A stretch of 64,000 nt of DNA from Parascedosporium putredinis (Eukaryota; Ascomycota; Sordariomycetes; Microascales; Microascaceae): assembly GCA_949357655.1 (NCBI GenBank), contig CASHTG010000003.1, forward strand, positions 1-64,000, given 5' to 3'. The notes under the pieces were generated by a model that was not told where the DNA came from, made no database searches, and was given only the letters and a program-made list of their open reading frames with translations. Of the stretch, positions 1-11,631 are shown piece after piece (positions within the stretch are counted from its first letter, which is position 1; every line of letters starts with the position of its first letter). Both the position numbers and the translations under genes were made by a program.

Positions 1-1559
1 TTATTAGCTTCTAAGGTTTATATTTAATACTATCTTATTATAGATTATATTTATCTTTTATAATATTAAAGCTATAAATACTATTAATATTTATTAATAT
101 TTATAAAAATACTAGTATTTATAGAGTTATTAATATTTATTATATAACTATTATTTACTACTTTATCTATCTTATTATTACCTCTACTATTTATCTAAAG
201 CTTTCCCTTTCCTCCTTAATATTATTTACTATTAGATAATCTCTATAGTAATTATATCTTAGATCTTATAACTTTTTATAATCTTAAAAATAAGTTAATT
301 ACTAATATCTATAATTTAAATTACTAATATATCTATCTTTATTAATATTAATTATATTTAATTAAAAATAAGGTTTATTACCTATTCTTAGATTACTTAA
401 CTAATAGCTATAATATTACTTATAGATCTAAATATTATATATAAGTTTTATTTAGCTTTTAAATATTATATAGTTAGTTAACTTTTATTAATTATAATTA
501 CTATTTATTTAATAGGTTTATTATATTATAGTTTATTATAATCTATCTATTTATTATATATTATAATATTTATTTTAATTATCTTAACTTTTTTAGCTAC
601 TTATTATTATTATAATAATATTTAGTTATTAATTAAATAATTATTATATATTATCTTATTTATTTATTATTATTATTTTTCTTATTATAAATATTATTAA
701 CCTTTTTATTACTTTAATATTTACTTTATCTTTTTTATATAAAATATATAATATAATATAATAGGGATAAGATAAAAAGAAAATTTTACTTCTTTTAAAA
801 GTTATTTTTACTAACTACCTATAATTATATAGTAGTATACCTTTTAACCTTTCCTCTCTTTCTTTAATATTTCTTCTTTTTTAATCTTCTTTTTAACTTC
901 TCTAACCTATACTTTTTTCTTATATTCCTTATTATCTCTTCTATATTTCTAAACTTATTTACCTTTCTACTATTTATTATCTTTATATAATAGCTTTTCT
1001 ATTTTATTATATACTTCTTCTAAAGTATCTATCTTTATAGTTTAGAATTTACTAATCTTAAATTCCTTTACTATTTATTTAGATTAATTCTAATAGGTTT
1101 ACTTCTTTAATAAAGGTTACTCCTTTATTTTAGTTTAAATATTATTACTAATATTATAAAGTATATTTTCTATAACTTTAAAGAAGTTTAGCTTAACTAT
1201 AAGTTTATATATATATCTTACTATTTTAAATAGTCTTACTTTATTTAATAACTATTTTTTCTTTAACTTTTTAAAGAGATAATAACTATTATATAATTCT
1301 AAATATATAATATCTCTTTTTTAAAACTTATTAGCTAATATTTCTTATTATATTAATATTTTTAATATTATATTTATAATTACTATTAGTATTTTTTAGC
1401 CTCTTTTTATTATAGGTCTTCTTATAGATTAAATCTAATATAAAAGCTATCTTTTATTTTCTAATATTAATTATATTAATAATACCTTTAAGATTTTTTA
1501 ATAAACTAAATATAAAGGTATTTAGATTATAGCTAATTAGGCTAGAATAGGTAGCTTTT

Positions 1560-1800
1560 ATTTAAAATTAAATTAAAATATAAAGATAGTTCTATTTAGC
1601 TTTCAAGAAGTTAGCTATATAATATTAAATTATAATTTTAATTATCTTTAGATCTTTTATTTTAAGATCTTATTTATTTATAAATAGTATATTATTATTA
1701 TTAGTAAGCTTATTTATAATAGCTTATATACCTTTATTTAAATCTATAGGTAAACTTAAGATCTTTATTATTAATAATCTATACTAATAGACTTAGTTAT
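1560..1800 (-). mobile_element. Ty3/gypsy integrase core ghost (RIP-mutated)
   Basis: On the minus strand, about 1,743-1,790 reads IINNKDLKFTYRF, resembling the second catalytic-Asp motif of gypsy integrases, (I)ISDRDxKFTSxFW, with Ser-Asp-Arg degraded to Asn-Asn-Lys by G-to-A changes. The following 200 bases keep a faint TDGQSExxNxxLE-like pattern. It lies about 1.7 kb downstream of the reverse-transcriptase motif on the same strand, the order RT then IN expected for Ty3/gypsy rather than Ty1/copia. Together they suggest one element transcribed leftwards, with any gag further right. This assignment is weaker than the reverse-transcriptase call. Confidence 0.5.
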
Positions 1801-3329
1801 AATAAAAGATTATTCTTAATAAGATCTATATTTATTTTATCTACTTTCCTATATTTACTTTTACTATTATTAGTATTTTTATTAAAGATATAGTTAATAT
1901 TAATAAGATATCTAATATTTTATAGCTTAATATTATCTATCTAGAGTTTATTATAGATATTATAAATATATTAATAATAAAGCTTATTATAATTATATAA
2001 AAATAATATTAAGATTATTATAATCTACTTTAGCTCTCTAATTAGCTTCTATTTATTTTTCTAGTTTTATAGGTATATTAGATAATATTTATAATATTTT
2101 TAACTTTATTAACTTTCTTATATATATAGAATATTTTTATATTTTCTAATATTCTCTTTTCTCCTTATATATTATTAGTTATTATAAACTATTTTTAGAA
2201 TTATCTATATTATTAGATATAATATATATAACTTATAGTTACCTTATATATTAATAAAATATAATAATCTTTTATTTTTTTAAATAACCTAATTAAGATT
2301 ATCTATTTCTTACTTATTTCTTATATTCTTCTTATACTTATTTTTAGAATATTTATAAGATTTTTAAAAGTCTATTATCTTTTTTTATACTTTTATTAGA
2401 ATTTCTAATATATATTATCTATTATCTAAATAGAGGTTATAATTACTTCTATCTAACTTAACTTTAATTATATATATTTACTTCTCTATTATATCTATAT
2501 TTATATTATATAGTTTATCTAACTATAGGTATTCTAATTAGTTATCTATTATAACTACTATTAAGAGGTATAAAAGTATATCTAATATTATATTTAGTAT
2601 TTTTAGAATATAGAATATTTCTAAGTTAAACTAAGATAACTAGTTTATAATATTTACTAGTTTTAAGTTAGCTTTACTAAGGTTAGTAGTTTTAGAGAAG
2701 TATATTTAATAATCCTTTTAATAATATATAGTTAGTAAATATTACTATAGATATCTAGTTTACTTTAACTATCTTCTTAAGCTTCTTTACTTTTATATTA
2801 CTATTACTAGTTCTATTTTTATAGATTATATTTCTTCTCTATATTTAAATATATTCTTAATAGGAAGTAGAGTAGCTTTAAGTTCTTTATAAATATATCT
2901 TTACTTAAGATTACCTCTTAGTTTTATTCCTTTTCTTAAAGTTAGAATATATATACTTTAAAAGCTATCTTACTTATATCTACTTTTAAAATAGTAGTCT
3001 TTTAAGGTCTATATAGTAAAGTAGTAATTATTTATAGAGGAATAACTATATATCTTTAAAAGCCTTTTCTCTTCTTTTATAAAAATAAATTTCTTTTATT
3101 AGTTAATTTTTTTTCTATTATTTACTATTTTTTCCTAAGATTATCTCTTAATTATCTTATATTACTATTAACTTTATAGTTTTTTATATCTATAGTAATA
3201 TAATCTTAATATTAAATATAAGATTATTATCTTTATAAAGGTTATTATTCTAATATAGTTTTTAAGTTTTTCTAAGTTATTTAGATATTTAGTAATCTTT
3301 TAGAATCTTAGTAAGTAGTTATTAGTTTT

Positions 3330-4080
3330 CTATTTTCCTTTACTATTAACTATATAACTTAGAATATAATATATAAAAATCTTATAAATAATTTCTAAGC
3401 TAAAATATAGATTTAGTTTTTACTAAATATTTCTAATATCTTTTTAAGATAATTAATATATTCTTCTTAGCTATTATTAAAGATAACTATATTATTAATA
3501 TATATTTTAATAAAATATTAATATTTAAAAATAGTTTATCTATATATTATTAAATAAATATTAATAAGTTTTTAAATCTTATTAATATTATATTTAACTA
3601 TTCTAACCTTTTTAGATTAATTACTACTATTTAATCTTAATATTTATAGTAAATTAGTAATTAATAAAAGAACTTCTTTATATCTAAGTTTATAAATATT
3701 TTCTTATTATAAAGTAATTTAATAATATCTTTTTAGTTTAGTAATAGATATATATCTAAGATTACCTATTTATTTAATAGTTTTAGGTTAGTAATTATTC
3801 TCTTATTATATTTTTCTATATCTATTAGTTAATAAATAATAAATAATAAATAAATAATTATTACTAATTTTCTACTATTTTATTTTACTAACCTAATAAA
3901 AAAGGTTATAAGTTTTATCTAAAATCTTTCTCTTATTATTTACTAATAGATATATTTAGATATTTTATTTCTAATTTTACTATCTATCTATTAGGTTAAT
4001 TCTTATTTTATCTTCTTCTTATATTAATATAATACCTCTATTTTTATAAATAATATTATACTTTTATAATAAGTCTTTTA
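3330..4080 (-). mobile_element. Ty3/gypsy reverse transcriptase ghost (RIP-mutated)
   Basis: Reading the minus strand through its stops gives a reverse-transcriptase core. Around 3,484-3,515 it reads IYINNIVIF, the gypsy catalytic motif YIDDIVIF with both Asp (GAT) changed to Asn (AAT) as RIP predicts. It is followed by NNS-stop-EEYINYLKKILEIF (3,425-3,484), matching the usual SxEEHxxHLxxVLxxF with His to Tyr and Gln to stop. Further upstream on that strand come segments matching the conserved DxYPLP (DIYLLLN), the FF(H/Y)Q segment and the MGF-N(S)-P region (about 3,550-3,750). Downstream is a KSFIGYPSVxLLG-like stretch (3,360-3,410). The element is dead: motifs are interrupted by many TAA/TAG codons derived from CAA and CAG. 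Exact limits and LTRs were not found. Confidence 0.72.
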
Positions 4081-7000
4081 TTTAGTAAGTAAATATCTTA
4101 TTAATATTAGTAATTATTACTCCTCTATAAGTTTTTCTATCTTTATATTCTCTAATATATTAATTCTATAATTTAAAATTTAATAGTCTCTATTTAGAAA
4201 TATTTACTATCTATTAACCTACTATTTATATTCTATTTATTTAAACTAGTCTTTACTTATTAGTTATATAGTAGGTTTTCTTAGTTTAATTAGTATATTA
4301 TCTATTATTATATATACCTCTTTAAATATTTTACTATTATTAATCTATCTTAGCTAATCTCCTCTTTTAATTAATAGCTATTATTTACTTTAGTTATTAA
4401 TAATAGTTATCTTAGAGGTTTTTTAGTTAACCTTAATATATTAGATATTCTTATAGTATAAAATAAAAAATATATTTATCTACTTTTACTTTTTATATTA
4501 GCTATTATTTTTTACTCTATTATAGTAGGTTACTATAGTAGATTAAGATATATATCTCTATCTATAGAGGAATCTTTAAAATAAGGAATATTATTACTTT
4601 CTTCTTTACTTTATTTTTTCTCTTTAGGATTTATAATTTTATTTTTATCTTTTAATATATTTAGAATTTAACTAATCTAATATATAAGTTAATTATAATA
4701 TTTATCTAAAGTAGGAAATTATTTCCTAATAATAACTTTAAGTTTAGCTTTCTAATTATATTAGCTTTTATTATTATATAAGTATTTATTTATATCTTAT
4801 TAATATCCTCTAAAATATAGAAGTTAAAATTAGCTTCTAAAGGATATTAAAGTTTACTTTTATATCTATTATAAATATTAGTTTCTTCTTTATAGTAATT
4901 ACTATATTTAGGGAGTTATTTATTAGCTATTATTTATCTATTAGGATAGAATTTACTTTAATATCTAAGTAAACTTTTATTTCTAAGCCCCTTTTCTTAA
5001 ACTTAGCTATTATTTAGAAATATATTATCTATTAATTATATAATATTAAGCTTAGTAAAGTTACTAGGTTAATTATTTACTTTATTTAGTATAATAGCTT
5101 ATAATTATTAATATCTTTTAATAGTTTAGTTTTATTTATTTTTTACTTATTATTATATCTTCTCTAATAATAGAGGACTAATTACTTTTTAAAAGGTATA
5201 CTTTTATATATTATATATTTATTTAAAAGACTTCTAATCTCTTTAGCTAAATATATAAGTTATATTTATTTTCTTCTTTTATATTAGAGGGTTCTAGTTT
5301 TCTAATAGTAATATATATTATATCTTTTTCTAACTCTTTAAGTTTATTAGGGATTTCTTCCTCTCTTATTATAATATAGGAATATCTTTTTTTCTATAGC
5401 TTTTATTCTTTTTCTTTTATATCTAGATTATCTTTATATACTCTCTTTACTATATATCTTATCCTTTAATACCCTCTTAGCTATTTATACTTTCTAAATT
5501 ACTAAGGTAGCTTTACTATCTTTAATTACCTTATTAATTCCCTTCTTAATATTATAATATTATATTTATTATATATAGTAAGGTATAGTTATTCTTTTAT
5601 TAGAGCTAGGGCTAAATATTCTCTTTCCTCTATTATAAAAGTATATCTATATAAGTAACTTTTCCCTATCTTTATATTTAAAAGTTTCTTATAAGTATTT
5701 ATTACTTTACTAATACTTATTATCTTTCTACTAACTAATAATAATATTAATTCTAGTTTATATTCTATTTTTTATTTTATCTTTTATCTATCTTATCTTA
5801 AAAGTTAATAAGTTATATAGATCTTTTTATTTCTTTTATCTTTATAATTAATAATTAACTATTATTATTATTATTATACTATTTTACTATCTCTATATAA
5901 TATATAGTCTTTCTACTCTTATAATAATAAAGTAAAAACCTTAAAAGTAATAAAACCCTTATCCCCTATTATCTACTTACCTTTATAATATCTTTATTAT
6001 ACTCTTAATTTATTATAAATCTACTTTTATTAATAATATATAGTTATAAGTTTACTATACCCCTTCCCCCTCTAGTTAAATAGTAATCTATTTAAAGTCT
6101 TATTATTATATTATATCTATTATCTTTTTACTATTATTTATTTATTATATATTATATTAGTTTTCTAATCTCTAATCTTTTAATAACTTTATTAGGTTTA
6201 ATAGCTTATTTATTTATTTTAGTTAAATATAGCTATTTATAATTACTTCTTTTATATTTTTTATCTTTAAACTATAGCTTATTTAAAAGTCTTCTTTATA
6301 ATTATACTTTCCTTATCTTTTTATAGTTATTCTTTTTACTAGTTATCTTATAATTATACTTTTTACTAATCTTTTTATATTATTTCTCCTCTTTAAATAA
6401 ACTAAATAACTTCTTTACTTCTTTTACTTCTCTATTTTATATCTTTTTACTTTTTTTATTTTATATCTTTTACTTTTTATCTTTATTTAATATTAATAAT
6501 CCTCTTTTCTATATAAAATACTTTTCCTTTTATCTTTAGCTCTTTTCTATTTCTTATTTCTTTCTTTTTCTTTTTAGTTTTTCTTTTACCCCTCTTTTTT
6601 AGATAAGGTAGGTTTAATTTTCTACCCTCTAGTTTTATAGTTTTATAATTCTACTTCTCCTTACTAATAGGCTTATTACTATTAACCTATTTAATAATTA
6701 TATTTATCTTTTTTATATAATAAAAGTTATTTATAAAAATAAGTTTAATTTATTATTTTTAGTTTTTATAGTTATAATAATTATAATTATAATATTTATA
6801 ATTATAATAACTATAAATATATTATTTATAAATATAAATATATAAGTTACTTTTCTCTTATAGCTTTTAGTTATTTATCTTTTTCTCTTTCTATTATCTT
6901 TTTCTTTAAGTTAATAGTAATATTAATAATATAGATAATAACTTTAATATAGATTTTAATAGTAAGATTAGTAATATCTTTATAAATATTCTCTTTATTA

Positions 7001-10000
7001 TCTATATTATAATTCCTATTATTATTAATCTATTTACTTTTATTATCTCTTTTATATTAAAGCCTATTATTATTAATAAGAAAGTTACTATTAGTAAAAA
7101 AGGTATTATTAATAGAGAGTATTATTAGTAAAAGGCTTTTACTAATAAAAAGTTTATTATTAAAAAAGATTATTACTTTTTATTATATTAATCTATTTTA
7201 TTATTATTACTTTTAGATATAGTTTTATATTAACTAAAAGCTTTAATATTATATATTCTTTATAAGTTATAAATATTTTATAGTTTTTTATTATTTTATC
7301 TTTTTATTAATTAAATTATAATTAACTTAAATTATTATATTATTTATAATAAATTATAAATATCTTATTATATTTTACTTATTATTATTAAATTATATAT
7401 AGTTATCTAATCTTTTATTTATTATATATAAAGTTAACTTTATTTAAGCTAATATTATTATTTATAATAACCCTTTTTACTTTTTCTATTTTATTTATAT
7501 TAACTTTTATTAAGCTAATAATATTATTTTTATTAATATAGATTAAGCTATTAAGATTTATAATTAATATAAGAAGCTATATTTTACTTTTTCTAGCTTT
7601 ACTATATTTAACCTTCCTTTTATAACTAAGACTACTATTATTACTTTTACTAATAAAGTTATTATATTACTTTTATATCCTTACTATTATAGCTATTACT
7701 ATTATTATTATAGCTACTACTATTATTATATCTCCTACTACCCCCTTTACTTTTATTACCTCTCTTACCCTTATTACCCTTTTTACCCCTATTATCTTAG
7801 CCCCTACTATCTTTACTTATAGTAGGCTATCTACTAAAGAGCTTATAATTATCTCTAAGCTCTACTAACTATATATTAAAATAGTAGTCTCTTATATTAA
7901 GCTCCTAATAACCTTATTAGACCTCTAAGCTATTTTAGAGGAGGTATTAGGTAGTTCTACTACTAGTAGGTTATCTTAAGTCTTCCTTTAGATTACCTAC
8001 TAGTTATCTACCTTTTATACCTCTTATATATATATTATCCCCCCTTATTTATAGCTTCCTAATTAAATAGCTTTATAAGTTTCCTTTATATTACCTTTTA
8101 TAGATATATCTATATATATATATTATATATATAGCTTATATATATTTTATAAGTATTAGTTATATTACTCCTATCTCTTTTACTCTTCTTCTTTAGTAGT
8201 AATTAATTAAGTAATTCTATTTTATCTTCTACTTTTAAAATCTATTTATCTATATCTTTTATATTTAGGTTTATAGATAACTATTTAAAATATTAGATTA
8301 AATTAGTTATAAGTAATAATTAGGTATTAATAAAGGTCTAATTTATATCTTACCTAGATATATCTTATATATTATATAATAAAATCCCTAACTAACTTAT
8401 ATATTTATATATCTTTAATAGAGTATTAGTTAATAGATAGTTATATCTCTACTTTATCTAAAGTAATATTAAACTTTTCTTAAAGAGTTTTTACTTATTT
8501 TACTAAGTCTTTTTCTTATAAATATTATCTTTTATAAATAAAGATAATCTTACTTTATTATATTAAAGCTCTTCCTCTTAATAGTTTATATATTTTATAA
8601 ATAATATAATATCTTTTCTCTATATTTTTAGTAGTTTCTATTTTTAAGATATTAATAAATAGCTTTATATTATAAAAGTAAATCTTACTACTATCTATAT
8701 ATCTTTAAAACCTATATTTCTTTTTATCTATATTAAGTTAAAAGAAACTAATCTACTTTATTTTTTATTTTTAATTAATAGTTATCTCTAATATTTTTAA
8801 TATTTTACTTATATAGTTTATTATAATATTTTCTATTATAATATCTATAATAATATTAATAAACTTAGTTATAATAAAAGTAAATCTTTTAAAATCTAGT
8901 TAAAATAACCTCTATTAATTTAATATAAAAGTAGAGGTAAGAATAAAGTTTAATAAGTTATTATTTACTATTATTTTTTAGTTTTTATTAATAACTAGAT
9001 ATTTAGTTTTATATAATATTATTATTATAGAAATCTTTAAGTTCCCCTTTTATTATCTTATAATTTTTATCTTTAATATCTTTAGAATTATTAACCTTTT
9101 ATCTTACTTTCTTATAATTTTAAATATAAGATATTCTAATATTACTATTTTTCTATATCCTCTTTTAGACCTTTTATATTTTTTATTAGTTATAAGGTCT
9201 TAATTACTAAGAGGTAGAGGTCTCTTTATATTAACCTCCTTATTATACTTTTTAGATTAATAGTTAATAATTACTATTTATATTTTTAAAAAGATAGGTT
9301 ATCTTTTAATTTTTATCTCTTTTTAAGGTAAATCTTATTAAGAGTAAGTCTCTTTTTTAATAGTAGATTACTATCTAATCTAAGCTATTATCTTTTTCTA
9401 TTTCTCTTATATTAATATTTTTTATATAATAAGGGTTTTATATTATTTTTATTATTTATCTTATTATTAAGAGGTTAGCTATTTAAATATTATTTCTTAT
9501 AGCTAGCTCTCCTCTTATAGTTATTAGTTAGAAGTTATTTCTAATAAAGGTTCTTTTATAGTTAATTATAGGGGTAAAGTTTTTTATTTAAGTAAAAATT
9601 AGCTTATTTAATTAATAGGTTAGTTTTTTATTTTAACTTTAGGAAGTTTTTAAGAGTATTTCTTATTAATAAAGATATTATTAATAGTTATTAAGATTAT
9701 AATTATTTATAGGTAATAACTTCTTTTTTTCTTTTAATAATATCTATAGGTTATTATAGTTTATATTCTAACTAAAAATAGTTCTCTTTTATTATAGCTT
9801 ATTAGGGTTTTAATATTCTTAGGAAGAGAGTTCTCTTTAGGAATTATTAAGGTTTATAAGCTTTACTTAATTAACTAAGGTCTTTCTAAATAATAATACT
9901 ACTATTATAATAAAATATTATATTATTTATTTATAGTTAGTTAAACTATCTATAAGTAAGTTAATAAATAAGATAATACTATTTATCTTTTTAAAGTAAT

Positions 10001-11631
10001 TATAAATAACTTAGTTCTATATATATTATACCTATTTATATTATAATAAAGTAAGGTAGATATTAGTATATTTAGAGGTAAGTTCTTATCTTTTCTATCT
10101 AGGGGATTATTATCTTTTTATATCTTCTATTAGCTAGCTCTTATTTACTAGTATCTAATAGTAATCCCTTCCCTAGGTTATTAGCTATAGTAGTAATTAC
10201 TTACTATTATATTTTACTAGTGATCACTTATTATAGTAGTAGTTCCTTACTTAAGTAGGGGTTTACTAGCTATTACTAGTATTTATAACTTAGTAAGTAT
10301 CTATTAGTATAATAAAAATATTCTAATAAGTTTTAATATTTTATATATATAATATTTTCTTATATTAATATTAGTAAGATTAAAGAATTATTTTAGTTTA
10401 GTTTAATTATTATTATTATAATAAAAAGTTATATTAACTAGCTTACTAATAACTAAACTATTAAGAAGCTATTAGAGAGATAATAATATCTTTAAAGAGA
10501 GCTAGAGATCTTTTAATTACTATAAAAGTTATTAATCTTTAAAAAGTTATTAGATATTACTTTCTTATAAGATATAATAGTTATAATAGAAGCTATAATA
10601 TCTAATATAAAGTAGTAAAAAGTTAATTTCTTCTCTCTAGCTAGTAAAGGATTCCTTCCCTTTATATCTAATATATCTTTATCTACTATTTATAATCCCT
10701 TTCTTATTTACCTTTAATTCTACTTATAATTACTATTTTAGAGGATAGTTTATATATAATATATATAAGCTAGTAGTAAGGTAGTAGGGGATAGTAAGTA
10801 GAGAGTAAGGTAGGTATATATTTAGGCTTTCACTAATCACTACCCCCTTTTTCTAACCTCTTCCTTTCTCTCCTTTTATAACTAGTCTTATTTAGTCTAC
10901 TATCCCTTTACTTTTCTTTTCCCCTCCTTTTAATTATTAATTTCCCCTCTTTTTACTTTTCCTTACTTATATCTAGCTAAGAGGTCTCTATAGGTTTACT
11001 TAGATATAGGAGCTTACTAGCTAACTTATCCTTAGCCTGCTATTCCTATAGGTAGACCTCTAGGGAGCCCTTAGTTAACTCTTTTTAGGGCTATTTCTTA
11101 GTTTATTCCCTAAGAGAGCTATTAGTAGTTACTTAGGCTTCTCTTTATCCTGATAGTTTACTATTAAGGGTAGCTCTTATTTACTTATTAGTATTTACTA
11201 ACTAAGCTAGGATTATAAGCTAGTACTAAGGTTATAGTTCTTAATAGGTTAGAATTATTAACTTCTAGGGTCTATTATCTCTTTATACTACTAGCTAGGT
11301 AGTAGCTTTAGTTAATATAATAATAATAAATACTTTTTATAGTTTATAAGGGTACTTTATATTAAAATATACCTTTACTAAGTTTAAATCCTTAGCTTAG
11401 AGTTAAAAGGTTAACTATATATAAAGTATACTAGGTAGTAAAAAGTACTATATTATATAGTAATACTTTATTATAATAATCTTTTAATTTTTTAAAAATA
11501 TCTCTTATTAAAATATAGATTTTTATAATAGATTAGTTAATTATTATTTTTAACTTAACTAATAAGTATTTAAACCTATATAGCTTTTAATACTAAACCT
11601 TTTAAAGAATAATTAACTATATAATGTTAGC

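Larger units (their letters stand above)
1..11620. repeat. RIP-saturated AT-rich block (degenerate transposon DNA)
   Basis: About 11.6 kb of very AT-rich DNA without any credible open gene. By eye there are practically no CpA, TpG or CpG dinucleotides, while CpT, CpC, GpG and ApG are kept (for example runs such as ccccttccccc near 6,060). The few CA/TG survivors I found are near 1,604, 10,221-10,226, 10,831-10,839, 11,038 and 11,151. This pattern is the established signature of repeat-induced point mutation, which turns CpA (and CpG) into TpA (TpG) on both strands of duplicated DNA in Pezizomycotina. Slightly GC-richer stretches remain at about 7,640-8,100 and 10,780-11,350. The block is presumably heterochromatic relic transposon sequence, at least partly a Ty3/gypsy element. 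No tRNA, gene or intact terminal repeat was recognised in it. Confidence 0.93.

Noticed and set aside
5590..5650. Copia-type RNase H ghost on the minus strand (EEREYLALAL)
   Set aside because: The resemblance is short and surrounding frames do not continue into a recognisable domain.
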